Shown: positions 1 through 8,446 of the stretch, in pieces
How positions within the stretch are numbered: position 1 is the first letter of the stretch
Layout: each line of letters begins with the position of its first letter
Source: Lachnospiraceae bacterium
Lineage (GTDB): Bacteria > Bacillota > Clostridia > Lachnospirales > Lachnospiraceae
Assembly (NCBI GenBank): GCA_016290905.1
Contig: JAEEVO010000009.1
Location: forward strand, 1-52,322
Length of the DNA stretch: 52,322 bases
Reading direction: 5' to 3'
Position numbers and translations under genes: made by a program
The notes under the pieces: generated by a model
The model's input: only the letters and a program-made list of their open reading frames with translations
What the model was told of the DNA's origin: nothing
The model's database searches: none

Positions 1-2
1 AC

Positions 3-170
3 GGATTTCATGTGACGAATCTGAATATTGCCCAGGTGAAACAGAAGCACGGGATCATCGAGAGGGAAAACTATAATAAGCCAAAATCTGAGAACAGCAA
101 CCAGCCGGGATGCCCGGAAGAGAAGATTAAGGCGATAGAAGATGCCATGCAACACTTTCAAATGATATAG
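3..170 (+). CDS. C-terminal end of an unrecognised protein, truncated by the window edge
   Basis: An open frame enters from the left edge and ends at a TAG at 168-170, giving 55 residues with no start in view. The tail contains FHVTNLNIAQVKQKHG and ends AMQHFQMI. It is Lys, Glu and Asn rich, with no membrane segment. I do not recognise it firmly. The style is reminiscent of C-termini of proteins in Clostridia mobile elements such as mobilisation relaxases, but that is an impression and not a domain match. The neighbouring AbiE-type toxin-antitoxin pair would fit a mobile-element edge. Confidence 0.45.
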   Translation, partial: GFHVTNLNIAQVKQKHGIIERENYNKPKSENSNQPGCPEEKIKAIEDAMQHFQMI

Positions 171-320
171 TATCAATTCAGAGCAGAAGGCTATATGGTA
201 TAATTTTTATAATCATTCACTGCGAAAAATTGACCGTTCATGACATGTGATTAAATTATTTAAATGACTCTTCCGAAATAACAAATAATCGGTGTATATC
301 TTAGGAGACAGAATGTAACA

Positions 321-833
321 ATGCCAGGGAAACGAAAAGAAAAGATATTTGCGTACATTGTGATGGGAATATATTTATTATTCCTTTGTTGGTTGATCCT
401 TTTTAAGTTGGCAGACAGTATTAACAAGATTCCGTCAATGAGGGGGATTAATCTAATTCCTTTTCATTATGATCATGATCAAATAGCTGAATCGAGGTTT
501 CATTTTAACGAAGTGCTGTATAATACAATCGTATTCATTCCTGCTGGATTTTATTTTACAGTGATGGGGAAGAAAAAGTTTCTTTCTGGAATAGTGTTAA
601 GTGCTTTATTGAGTTTGAGCTTTGAAACTTTGCAGTGGATATTTGCCTTAGGTGCAAGTGATATAACTGACCTAATTATGAATACTGTAGGTGGGGTGAT
701 TGGTGCCGGAACATATTGGGTTTCAGCAAAACTGTTCAAGGGGAACGAGGTTAAAATCATCAGCATTATAGGTGCTATTCTGGAAACTCTTTTGGTGGGA
801 TTGTTGCTCGTGCTGATGATATCTAATTTGTAA
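321..833 (+). CDS. VanZ-like membrane protein
   Basis: A 170-residue integral membrane protein of the VanZ-like family. Family hallmarks are visible: a hydrophobic first segment at about residues 9-29, the NxxxFIPAGFY motif near residue 68, the ETLQ motif near residue 103 and the DITDLIMNTVGGVIG stretch at about 114-128, followed by a last membrane helix at the C-terminus. VanZ homologues are membrane proteins of unclear biochemical role; the founder gives low-level teicoplanin resistance, but most members have no proven link to resistance. The likely ribosome site AGGAG at 303-307 lies 13 nt before this ATG, which is long. An ATG at 313 has ideal spacing but is followed directly by TAA. The gene stands alone between the left-edge fragment and the AbiE pair. 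Confidence 0.85.
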   Translation: MPGKRKEKIFAYIVMGIYLLFLCWLILFKLADSINKIPSMRGINLIPFHYDHDQIAESRFHFNEVLYNTIVFIPAGFYFTVMGKKKFLSGIVLSALLSLSFETLQWIFALGASDITDLIMNTVGGVIGAGTYWVSAKLFKGNEVKIISIIGAILETLLVGLLLVLMISNL

Positions 834-1217
834 GTTTCCGTAGAAGATATAGTTGTTTTGAAAAATGCCTTTGTTATTTAGCTGGATGATTGTATCTCGC
901 AAGCAGTGCATCTCGGGCCCTCGATGCAATATCGCAAGCAGTGCGTTGCGATATCGCTGCGCAAAGCGGCAAGCAATGTCTGTGTCCAGACAAAGCCTGC
1001 GTAGCCTGTTGGGGTCATCACCAAATTCCCGGGAACATCTGCATAAGCAGATGAGCTACGCGATTAAGAATCGCTATCATACAACTTAGAAATTTTTGAA
1101 AAAAACAAAAAACTCTTGATGTCAAAGAACACATGAGCCGCATGAACAGCTGGCAAGCCAGGATGATATGGACAAATTTTAATTAAAATCGGCTAAAAAG
1201 ATAACTGCCGAAATTAG
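834..1217. other. Intergenic stretch without a supportable gene
   Basis: About 380 bases between the VanZ-like gene and the promoter of the AbiE pair. No reading frame here looks like a real protein. The GC-rich middle (about 895-1070) repeats short words such as AAGCAGTGC and CGATATCGC and has a perfect 9-bp hairpin at 929-954. The composition differs from the AT-rich flanks, which suggests a decayed or inserted element. Confidence 0.4.
929..954. repeat. Perfect 9-bp hairpin in intergenic DNA
   Basis: ATATCGCAA (929-937) pairs perfectly with TTGCGATAT (946-954) around an 8-nt spacer. There is no T run on either side, so it is not an intrinsic terminator. A protein-binding palindrome or the end of a decayed element are both possible. 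Confidence 0.5.
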
Positions 1218-1246
1218 TTGAAATATTCCTTTGAATAGTGTATAGT
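1218..1246 (+). promoter_or_regulatory. Sigma-A promoter for the AbiE-type pair
   Basis: TTGAAA (1218-1223), a 17-bp spacer, then TATAGT (1241-1246). Transcription would begin near 1253, only about 13 nt before the proposed GTG start at 1266, so the leader is very short. AbiEi antitoxins usually repress their own promoter, so this is the expected operator region. Confidence 0.65.
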
Positions 1247-1265
1247 ATAGGCGGAGGTGATTCAT

Positions 1266-1844
1266 GTGAACGCAATCGCTGAAAATAAGAAGTTTATCAC
1301 AACCGCTGAACTAAAAGATATGGGCTATTCATATTACAAGATTGGCAAGCTTGAAGAGCAGGGCATACTGTCACGGGTAAATCGAAGCACTTATGAGAAC
1401 CTAACCTATAAGGGCGATGAAAACGACTTCTTCAGCGCAGAAGCTTTTGTACCGAATGGTGTTATATGCCTGATGAGTGCAGCACGGTATTACGAACTTA
1501 CCAATTTTCTGCCTGATGCCGTGGATGTTGCTATTGAAAGGAAGAAAAAGGTTAATACACTGCCAGAATGGCCGGAAATCAGGATTTTTTATTTTGATGC
1601 ATCCCGGATGGATCTCGGAGTAACTGAAGTCAGGGATGGCGATAACTGCTTCCACATCTTCGATATCGAGAAAACCGTGGTCGATATCATTTACTACAGG
1701 AACAAGATCGGGATTGAGGAAACTTCTGAGGTGCTTAGGAATTATCTGAAGCGCAGGGACAGGCAGATTGACAGACTTTATGCCTATGCCAAACGCCTGC
1801 GCTGTGAGAAAATCGTAAGAACGTATCTGGAGGTACTTGTGTAA
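1266..1844 (+). CDS. AbiEi-type antitoxin / transcriptional repressor of a type IV toxin-antitoxin pair
   Basis: A protein of 192 residues. The N-terminal winged-helix segment (FITTAELKDMGYSYYKIGKL) followed by a Gly/Arg turn is the AbiEi antitoxin N-terminal domain. The rest resembles the AbiEi C-terminal domain, including an FDIEKTVVDIIYYRNKIG stretch. In this family the protein neutralises the partner nucleotidyltransferase without stable binding and represses its own operon. An in-frame GTG at 1257 overlaps the ribosome site GGAGG (1253-1257). GTG 1266, eight bases further on, is the sensible start. The stop overlaps the toxin start (TAATG), so the two are translationally coupled. The sequence supports the family, not the targets. 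Confidence 0.85.
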   Translation: MNAIAENKKFITTAELKDMGYSYYKIGKLEEQGILSRVNRSTYENLTYKGDENDFFSAEAFVPNGVICLMSAARYYELTNFLPDAVDVAIERKKKVNTLPEWPEIRIFYFDASRMDLGVTEVRDGDNCFHIFDIEKTVVDIIYYRNKIGIEETSEVLRNYLKRRDRQIDRLYAYAKRLRCEKIVRTYLEVLV

Positions 1845-2725
1845 TGAATGCTGATTCAGTAAAAGTGAGGCTTAAGAACTTCGCAGTAAAAAACGGCTGC
1901 ACTTTTCAGGAAGCTCTTACATATTATGGGCTGGAAAGGACAATCTACCGCATTTCCGTGTCCAAATATGCGGAACAATTTGTTTTGAAGGGCGGAATCT
2001 TCTTGTATGCGGTATTTGATCGCAGGTATGAACGGGCAACTACAGATGTGGATTTGCTTGCAAGGCGTATATCCAATAGCGGGGAGGAAATGAAGACCGT
2101 ATTCCGGGAAATTCTCTCTCTTGATATCGATGATGCACTTGTATTTGAAACGGACTCCATAACTGTGGAGGACATAACAGAGTTTAAGGAATATCACGGT
2201 CTTCACATCTCAGCTGTTGGATATCTTGATCGGACAAAGATTCCGGTCGGCATAGATATCGGATTTGGGGATGTGATCTATCCTGATGCAGTGAAAATGG
2301 ACTTCCCTGTCATACTTGATATGGATCCGCCGAGAGTAAACGCCTACTCTCTGGAATCATCCATCGCGGAGAAACTGGAAGCCATCATACATAACGGTTA
2401 TCTGAACAGCAGATATAAGGATTTTTATGACATCTATGTTCTATCCCAAAAGTACGAATTCTCTTATGAAGAGCTTCGGAATGCTGTCGTAGAGACCTTT
2501 GAGAATAGAAAGACTCAGATGACAATGGATTCTGCTGCATTCGGGGCTGATTTCCTGAATGATCCAATGCATCAGACAAGATGGAACTCATTCCTGAAAA
2601 AGAAAAAGGCACTTATACAGGTATCCATGACAGATATGATGGACAGAGTAAAAGTATTTGTTTGTCCGGTGATTGAAGGAACAGCGAAAGTAACATGGAA
2701 TCCTGAAAATGGAATCTGGGAATAA
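1844..2725 (+). CDS. AbiEii/AbiGii-type nucleotidyltransferase toxin
   Basis: A protein of 293 residues of the AbiEii family, a DNA polymerase beta-like nucleotidyltransferase fold. Motif I is visible as LKGGIFL (about 48-54) followed by TTDVDLLAR (about 66-74) with the two catalytic Asp residues. A third acidic motif lies near IGIDIGFGD. EKLEAIIHNG and SRYKDFYDIYVL (about 182-205) are the helical signature of the family. Known relatives transfer nucleotides to tRNA or bind GTP and stop growth, and several abort phage infection. A GGAGG at 1829-1833 sits ten bases before the ATG. It is followed by an intrinsic terminator, so the pair is a closed two-gene unit. Confidence 0.88.
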   Translation: MNADSVKVRLKNFAVKNGCTFQEALTYYGLERTIYRISVSKYAEQFVLKGGIFLYAVFDRRYERATTDVDLLARRISNSGEEMKTVFREILSLDIDDALVFETDSITVEDITEFKEYHGLHISAVGYLDRTKIPVGIDIGFGDVIYPDAVKMDFPVILDMDPPRVNAYSLESSIAEKLEAIIHNGYLNSRYKDFYDIYVLSQKYEFSYEELRNAVVETFENRKTQMTMDSAAFGADFLNDPMHQTRWNSFLKKKKALIQVSMTDMMDRVKVFVCPVIEGTAKVTWNPENGIWE

Positions 2726-2773
2726 CGTAATTTGAGACGCAAGACGCGTCTTCAACCAAATACATATCTTATG

Positions 2774-2802
2774 AAGAGTCGAGCAATCGGCTCTTTTATT
2801 TT
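2774..2802 (+). terminator. Intrinsic terminator after the AbiE pair
   Basis: AAGAGTCGA (2774-2782), a GCAA loop and TCGGCTCTT (2787-2795) form a 9-bp stem with one G-T pair, followed by a T-rich tail to 2802. Confidence 0.8.
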
Positions 2803-2866
2803 GCAATAACGGAGGAAGGGGGCTGAATACATGGCTGGTGGGCTGACCGGGTATTAAACATAAATA

Positions 2867-2895
2867 TTGACATTGAGATATAAATGTTGCATAAT
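2867..2895 (+). promoter_or_regulatory. Sigma-A promoter for the hybrid kinase operon
   Basis: TTGACA (2867-2872), a 17-bp spacer and CATAAT (2890-2895). The transcript would start near 2902, giving a leader of about 100 nt before the kinase start, which carries an AAAGGAG ribosome site. Confidence 0.75.
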
Positions 2896-2999
2896 TGACG
2901 ATAAAGAGTTGTATAAGTAAGACGTTATTCCGTTGGGGCAAAACAGGGTTTGACCGGCAGCATGTGACAGGATGAGCAGCAGTAAAGGAGTTTGGATTT

Positions 3000-5381
3000 A
3001 TGAAATATGAAGAGATCATAAACAGCAGGTTTGCGGAGCCTGCGGCAGTCATCGGCTATAAGGACGGGAATATCAGGATTGTCGAGATCAATGAGAAGTT
3101 CCTTCCGGAATTATGGATGAATGTTTCCGTTGAAGAATATGTTAATTCAACTCCCGATAAGATTTTTGATGAAGAAAACCTGGAAAAATTTATCAATGCC
3201 ATAAAAAAATGTGTTGAAACCGGAGAAGAACAGGAAGTGGAATCCTGGCGCCGGGTTTTTTCCGTATGCTGCGGTTTTGATAAGATTTGTTTAAAGAGCA
3301 GGTTGATCCTGATAGAAAAAACTCCCGAAGAGGCGTTTGTTTATGAATCCGTAAGGAATGTTTCGAATGAGAGAAGGACTCAGGATACCCTTGCGGATGT
3401 AGAGTACAGGTATAAACAGGCAAGCGAGCAGATAAATATATATAATTGGGAGTATATTATTGCGACCAAGGAGATGCGTCCCTGCTACAGATGTATGAGG
3501 GATCTCGGTCTGCCGGCTGTCGTACAGAATTATCCGGAGCCTGCCATTGAAATGGGTATATTCCCTCCCGATTACGCCGATATGTATCGAGACTTGATGC
3601 AAAAGATTGATGCCGGTATACCCGAGATTGAAGCGGATATCCCTCTTACGGTAGGCAGGGTTCCGTTCCGTATAAAGTATACGACTGCATTTGATGAGAA
3701 CGGGGAACCGGTTAAGGCATTCGGTTCGGCAACGCTCATATCCGAGACTGAGCTCGGACATATAAAGCTCGATAATCAGATCATAGATACACTTGCGGGA
3801 GAATATAAGTGTATCTATCTTGCGGATTTTGTAAACAATTCTGTAAAGATCATCAAGCAGGACGATATCGTTTCGGTTCCCGAAAGTGCGGACTGTAAGA
3901 GCCTTTTGAAACATATGGCATCAAAACTTCAGGAAATATCCGAGGATAAAAAAAGGCTTATAAGCAACGTGAAGCTTTTCCGTACCGAGCTGTTCAAGAA
4001 CGCTGAAAAAAGAGAGTTTGTTTATAAAGATGACGCAAGTAAACGTTGGATAAGGATAGAATATCAGGTTATTGAAAGAGGAGCCCTCGGAATTGACCGT
4101 ATTCTTATCATGGTATCGGTAATCGATGAACTCCGTGCCCAGAAAATGGATGCGGACAGACTTATCGCAACGCAGAAGGTAGAACTTGAGAAAAGACAGC
4201 AGATGCTGCTTGCAGCGGTGGATGAGGCTAACAAGGCCAACAAGGCAAAAACTCAGTTTTTCTCGAATATGTCACATGACATAAGAACTCCGATGAACGC
4301 TATCATGGGCTTTTCAAAGCTTGCGATAGAGGAGATAGATAATAAGGAAAACCTTAAGGATTATCTTACAAGGATAGATTCGGCAAGTGAGCACCTGCTG
4401 AACCTTATAAATGACATTCTTGACATGAGCAGGATTGAGAGTGGGAAGATGGAGCTTTCCGCAAATCCGGTTAATCTTAAGACGCTTGTACTTGAGTGCA
4501 CGGAAATGATCCGTGTCAAGATGGATGAAAACAAGTTAAGATTCAATGTAGATGTTGATGAAATGGGTGATGATATTGTCGAGTGTGACAAACTGCGGTT
4601 TGATCAGGTTATTCTGAACCTTCTTTCAAATGCCTACAAGTTTACACCCGAAGGCGGAAGTGTATCAGTATCGGGCAAACTGTTAAAACGCGGTGACAAG
4701 CTGACTTATGAGATAAGGGTTAAAGATACCGGAATAGGCATGTCAAAACAATTTACGGAGCATATCTGGGAAGCTTATTCTCGAGAAAAAACAGCGGCAG
4801 TACGTGAGACACAGGGAACCGGACTCGGTATGGCAATCGTGAAGAATATTGTGAATATGATGCATGGAGCCATAACTCTTATCAGTGAGCTCGGAGAGGG
4901 AAGCGAGTTTATCATTGAATTGCCTATGGTACCCGTACACTCAAAAAGCACGGATGATACGTACAATAAAGATGTTGAAGATGCAATGAAGAAGGATTAC
5001 AGCGGAGTGACCGTTCTGGTCGTAGACGATACTCCGTTTAACCTGAAGCTTGTTGAACGGCTGCTTGTCAAGTTCGGAATAACCGTAAAGACCACAGAGA
5101 GCGGAATTGAAGCCCTGCAACAGCTAAAAGCATCAAAACCCGGAGATATAAATCTTATCCTGATGGATGTCATGATGCCTGTCATGGATGGTCTTGAAGC
5201 AACAAGAAGGATAAGAGCCATGGAAGATCCCGGTCTTGCATCCATTCCCGTTATCGCTATGACGGCAAATGCTTTTGAAACAGATGTCAGGAAAGCTTTT
5301 GATGCGGGGATGAACGCCCATATTCCCAAGCCGTTTACCGTGGAGGAGCTGATCACCACGATAAATAAAAATCTGAAATAA
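3000..5381 (+). CDS. Soluble hybrid sensor histidine kinase with receiver domain
   Basis: 793 residues with no membrane segment, so a cytosolic signal sensor. Residues 1 to about 390 form three weakly PAS-like segments, followed by a short coiled linker (about 390-415) with Gln/Lys-rich sequence. HisKA follows with the H box SNMSHDIRTPMNAIMGF (phospho-accepting His426). The HATPase domain has the N box NLLSNAYKFTPEGG and glycine boxes DTGIGMS and GTGLGMAIVKNIV. A C-terminal receiver (about 665-793) has VVDDTPFN, LILMDVMMPVMDG (phospho-accepting Asp723), TAN and KPF. Phosphate should pass from His426 to Asp723. No phosphotransfer protein or DNA-binding regulator is adjacent. The lipoprotein gene starts 30 bases downstream and is probably co-transcribed. 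The signal is unknown. Confidence 0.88.
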   Translation: MKYEEIINSRFAEPAAVIGYKDGNIRIVEINEKFLPELWMNVSVEEYVNSTPDKIFDEENLEKFINAIKKCVETGEEQEVESWRRVFSVCCGFDKICLKSRLILIEKTPEEAFVYESVRNVSNERRTQDTLADVEYRYKQASEQINIYNWEYIIATKEMRPCYRCMRDLGLPAVVQNYPEPAIEMGIFPPDYADMYRDLMQKIDAGIPEIEADIPLTVGRVPFRIKYTTAFDENGEPVKAFGSATLISETELGHIKLDNQIIDTLAGEYKCIYLADFVNNSVKIIKQDDIVSVPESADCKSLLKHMASKLQEISEDKKRLISNVKLFRTELFKNAEKREFVYKDDASKRWIRIEYQVIERGALGIDRILIMVSVIDELRAQKMDADRLIATQKVELEKRQQMLLAAVDEANKANKAKTQFFSNMSHDIRTPMNAIMGFSKLAIEEIDNKENLKDYLTRIDSASEHLLNLINDILDMSRIESGKMELSANPVNLKTLVLECTEMIRVKMDENKLRFNVDVDEMGDDIVECDKLRFDQVILNLLSNAYKFTPEGGSVSVSGKLLKRGDKLTYEIRVKDTGIGMSKQFTEHIWEAYSREKTAAVRETQGTGLGMAIVKNIVNMMHGAITLISELGEGSEFIIELPMVPVHSKSTDDTYNKDVEDAMKKDYSGVTVLVVDDTPFNLKLVERLLVKFGITVKTTESGIEALQQLKASKPGDINLILMDVMMPVMDGLEATRRIRAMEDPGLASIPVIAMTANAFETDVRKAFDAGMNAHIPKPFTVEELITTINKNLK

Positions 5382-5411
5382 CAAAAAGACTATCAAAAGA
5401 GGAAGAGTAAA

Positions 5412-6686
5412 ATGAAAAAGTTTGTTTTATGTATCATGATCATAGCTATGATCGCAGCAGCCGCAGCGTGCGGAAAAAAAGAAGATACGTCGTCGGGCGG
5501 AAACAATGAGCCCACAAAATCAGCGGAAGCAACTAAGCCGGCAGAGACAACGCCGGAGCCTACAGTGACAACAGCTCCTACCGAAGATCCCGTATCGGGA
5601 AAAGAACCCACGGTAACCGAAGAGCCTGCAGCTACAGAAGAACCCACACCGGAGCCTACGGCAACCCCTGAGGTTACGGAAACACCGGAACCTACTCCCA
5701 CGCCGGCTACGGACAATGACATTGCCGATCTGGTCGGCTCATGGTATGAGGTAGATTCTGCATTTACAAGAACACTTGATATAAGTGCGGAAGGTGCGGT
5801 ACAGATTGTTTATGAGGGCGGCGGGATAAGGTATGGGTCGGTTGTTCTGCGTCCTGCTGACAGCGGTGATCTGTATTATTACTTCTTTGATACCGAAGGG
5901 ACTCTTTTTGCGGCGGCACCCAAGAAAATTAATGACGGTGTGATAGTGATCGATATCGCGGATGAAGGCGAAGCAAGCTTCAAGAAGGATGACAATCCCG
6001 TACCTGCGCCTGCGTTAAACGCGCTTGAGGGCAGCTGGGTAGAAGAGGATGTTGAAGGTGGATGGGATCTGATCGTAACCGAAGACGGTTCATGGACAGC
6101 TTCCAGAAACGAAGAAAATGCAGAGGGTTATGTAAGAGTTGTAAGATACGGACTTAATGATATCCCTTATGCTTTCAGTTTTCGTACATTTGACGGAGGA
6201 TACTGGACCACTGTTGTATGGGACTGGAACTCAGAGACTATAGAAAACATCAATGCTCTGGATCTGGGTGACGGGGGGACTAAGTTCAGGCGTTTTACCA
6301 GTGAGGATGAATTCCCGAGCAATGTACCCGGAGATAAGTATGTAGGTGAATGGGCGAACGGCAGATGCTCAATGACTGTATACAGAGAGGGCGCCGGAGC
6401 ATTCATTTTTGAACTGATCTGGGCCGACAGCGCTTCCGAGTGGAATAAGTGGAGCTACTGGACATTCTACTCCGAGGAAAATAAGACATTTACATCGGAC
6501 GGAATGAGTTCATTATACAGATGTACATATGATTCCGAAACCGGTGAAGAAAATACCGAAGTTATATCAAATGAGGAAAGTGCCGTATTTACCGTTTTCG
6601 GCGAGGATAAGCTCATCTGGCATGACAATACCGGGAAACAGGGCGAACTGGAGTTCGAGAGGATTCGGGATATTTCGGAGAATTAA
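5412..6686 (+). CDS. Secreted lipoprotein with Pro/Thr/Glu-rich linker and three repeated beta-rich segments
   Basis: 424 residues. The N-terminus MKKFVLCIMIIAMIAAAAACGKK is a lipoprotein signal with a lipobox ending at Cys20, so the protein is lipid-anchored outside the membrane. Residues 25-103 are a low-complexity linker of repeated EPT/TPEPT units. Three segments then open similarly: LVGSWYEVD, LEGSWVEED and YVGEWANG, each followed by a beta-rich stretch of about 90-100 residues, which suggests an internally triplicated domain. I cannot assign a named family. AGAGGAAG precedes the ATG. The gene follows the hybrid kinase by 30 bases and ends at a strong terminator, so the two form one unit. 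A role as envelope sensor or ligand-binding partner is speculation. Confidence 0.8.
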   Translation: MKKFVLCIMIIAMIAAAAACGKKEDTSSGGNNEPTKSAEATKPAETTPEPTVTTAPTEDPVSGKEPTVTEEPAATEEPTPEPTATPEVTETPEPTPTPATDNDIADLVGSWYEVDSAFTRTLDISAEGAVQIVYEGGGIRYGSVVLRPADSGDLYYYFFDTEGTLFAAAPKKINDGVIVIDIADEGEASFKKDDNPVPAPALNALEGSWVEEDVEGGWDLIVTEDGSWTASRNEENAEGYVRVVRYGLNDIPYAFSFRTFDGGYWTTVVWDWNSETIENINALDLGDGGTKFRRFTSEDEFPSNVPGDKYVGEWANGRCSMTVYREGAGAFIFELIWADSASEWNKWSYWTFYSEENKTFTSDGMSSLYRCTYDSETGEENTEVISNEESAVFTVFGEDKLIWHDNTGKQGELEFERIRDISEN

Positions 6687-6705
6687 ATTAAATAGTGTGA
6701 CAGCA

Positions 6706-6737
6706 CCCCGTCTGTGATTCACAGACGGGGCATTTTT
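6706..6737 (+). terminator. Strong intrinsic terminator after the lipoprotein gene
   Basis: CCCCGTCTGTG (6706-6716), an ATT loop and CACAGACGGGG (6720-6730) form an 11-bp perfect stem, followed by CATTTTT. The convergent exporter gene ends at 6755 on the other strand. Confidence 0.9.
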
Positions 6738-6754
6738 GCTTACGCATCTTTTCT

Positions 6755-8167
6755 TTATTTTTCTGCAGGGATTCTTTGTCTTGATTTTCTGAATTCCGCT
6801 AAAGCAGCTCTCCCTTCGGGAGTAACCGGCTTTATCCATTTTCCGCTGTACAGGTGGAACTGCATAAGCACATAACGTATCGGCTCATCTATGTAACAGC
6901 AGATAAACACGACATAGGTAGGCGCTCCCCAGACCATACCGGTAAGATATACGAGCGGCACAAGCATTACCCACATAAAAACAATTTCAAGTACGGTTCC
7001 GTAAACTGCGTCTCCCGCAGAACGGAAGGTGTCGTTCTGTGTCCAGTTCCCCATCCTGATCATGGCTGCGACCATATAGACAACGATAAACATGAATGCA
7101 ATATCAAAGCTTTCACCCTCCATACCCATGAGTGTAAGGATGGGCGTATGAAGAAGTATCAGCAGAACTCCCATAAAGGTAATAAAGCCCTGGCACAGAT
7201 AGACGATACGCCATGCCCTTTTATATGCGATATCAAGGTTCCCGGCTCCGACTTCCTTACCGACAAGTATTGAGGCTGCATTTGAAAACCCTGCAAAAAA
7301 TCCTATTATCAGGCCTTCCAGTGTTCTGAAAACCGCAAGAGCGGCTATGGTTTCTTCAGGCTGTCTTCCGAGGACTACGTTTATCACCATGTTTCCGACA
7401 CCGATAAGGACTTCGTTCATTATAATAGGAAAACATTTTTTAAAATACTCAGGCAGCAGTCCCTTACGTTTGGTAAAATGCCTTCTGAAAGCAAGCAGGT
7501 ACGGATGACCGTTCTTTTTTGCAAGGATTACGATAACGATCGTACAGATACCTTGCGCCAGAACAGTGGCAAGTGCGGCACCTCTGACGCCCATTTCCGG
7601 GAAGCCGAGATTTCCGAATATAAATACCCAGTTTAAAAATACATTGAGAAGCACAGTAGCTATCGAACCGTATAACGGGATCCGAACCCTTTCGGTACAT
7701 CTGAGCAGTACTGCCATTGCCATGTTAAGCACCATGAGTATGTAAGAAAAGCCAACGATCTTTAAATACTCAACACCTATTTCCTGAATACTTTGTTTAT
7801 CCGTATACAGACGCATGACATATTCAGGAAATACTACCGCACAGGTACAGAAAACTATCGCAACGGTCATCATACAGGTTAGAGTAAGTCCGTAAGCCCG
7901 GTTCAGGCCGTCTTCATCCTTTGCACCCCAGAATTGTGAAATGAACAGCATTCCTCCTCCGACGAATCCCCAGTAAGCACTGAACATCAGGGATGAAAAC
8001 TGGGCACACAAACCTACGGCTCCGATCTCGGTCTGTCCGAGGGAAGATATCATCATGGTATCTATCATGGAGCCTGTGGTGGTCAGCAGATTCTGCAGCG
8101 CTACCGGAACAGCTATGACCGCAATGCTTCTTATGAATTTTTTCCAATCGAAATATTGATCCTTCAT
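6755..8167 (-). CDS. MATE family multidrug/cation exporter
   Basis: 470 residues with about 12 predicted membrane helices and the two-fold MatE layout. MATE proteins export drugs or metabolites in exchange for Na+ or H+. The N-terminus (DWKKFIRSIAVIAVPVALQNL, then TTTGSMIDTMMISSLG) is typical of clostridial members. The first half has GLCAQFSSLMFSAYWGFVGG and ISQFWGAKD. The second half has EVLIGVGNMVINVVLG and the matching FFAGFSNAASILVGKEVGAG. A longer frame begins at a TTG (8197), but ATG 8167 gives the usual family N-terminus and is preferred. The gene stands alone and is transcribed against its neighbours. The substrate cannot be read from sequence. Confidence 0.9.
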   Translation of the reverse strand: MKDQYFDWKKFIRSIAVIAVPVALQNLLTTTGSMIDTMMISSLGQTEIGAVGLCAQFSSLMFSAYWGFVGGGMLFISQFWGAKDEDGLNRAYGLTLTCMMTVAIVFCTCAVVFPEYVMRLYTDKQSIQEIGVEYLKIVGFSYILMVLNMAMAVLLRCTERVRIPLYGSIATVLLNVFLNWVFIFGNLGFPEMGVRGAALATVLAQGICTIVIVILAKKNGHPYLLAFRRHFTKRKGLLPEYFKKCFPIIMNEVLIGVGNMVINVVLGRQPEETIAALAVFRTLEGLIIGFFAGFSNAASILVGKEVGAGNLDIAYKRAWRIVYLCQGFITFMGVLLILLHTPILTLMGMEGESFDIAFMFIVVYMVAAMIRMGNWTQNDTFRSAGDAVYGTVLEIVFMWVMLVPLVYLTGMVWGAPTYVVFICCYIDEPIRYVLMQFHLYSGKWIKPVTPEGRAALAEFRKSRQRIPAEK

Positions 8168-8222
8168 TTTATGTACTTTCTGTATATAAATTCCCAATCC
8201 TATACTGTTACAACAGACTTTT

Positions 8223-8270
8223 TCTTTGTTACCGAGGAAACGCTGAAAGCGTTTTCGAGGTGACTTTGAC
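8223..8270 (+). repeat. Dispersed structured repeat, copy 1 of 3
   Basis: Contains TTTGTTACCGAGGAAACG, then the hairpin AAACGCT-GAA-AGCGTTT, then TTCGAGGTGAC and TTTGAC. Two other copies are at 31416-31492 and 35121-35192 in the same orientation. This copy lies between the divergent exporter and aminotransferase genes, upstream of the latter's promoter. Confidence 0.7.
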
Positions 8271-8353
8271 GCATCAGACCGTAGTATTAAGAATGTTATG
8301 CCTTAAAAGCGTAAAAGTCAAGGCTTTTATATCATTTTTTTCAAAAAATCCTT

Positions 8354-8382
8354 TTGACACTTGCGAAAAAACTTGCTATAAT
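8354..8382 (+). promoter_or_regulatory. Consensus sigma-A promoter for the aminotransferase genes
   Basis: TTGACA (8354-8359), exactly 17 bp, then TATAAT (8377-8382): a full consensus match. The start point near 8389 gives a leader of about 58 nt. The leader holds a small GTCC-GTAA-GGAC hairpin shortly before the start codon, next to the weak AAGG ribosome site. Confidence 0.85.
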
Positions 8383-8446
8383 ATACTTTGTTTTTGCAGT
8401 TTTAAGATACTGAGGGAAAGGAAGTCCGTAAGGACAAGGTAAGAGT

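Noticed and set aside
313-318. ATG-TAA minimal open frame before the VanZ-like gene
   Set aside because: The spacing from AGGAG is ideal, but a start-stop unit alone is weak evidence and may be chance.
865-1089. Plus-strand 74-codon frame
   Set aside because: It has no ribosome site, an odd Arg/Ser/Cys composition and overlaps the hairpin spacer; not a credible gene.
5393-5722. Minus-strand Ser/Gly/Val-rich frame
   Set aside because: It is the antisense of the Pro/Thr/Glu linker of the first lipoprotein.
8260-8442. Plus-strand 60-codon frame before the aminotransferase
   Set aside because: It starts inside the dispersed repeat and runs through a consensus promoter; this is leader DNA.
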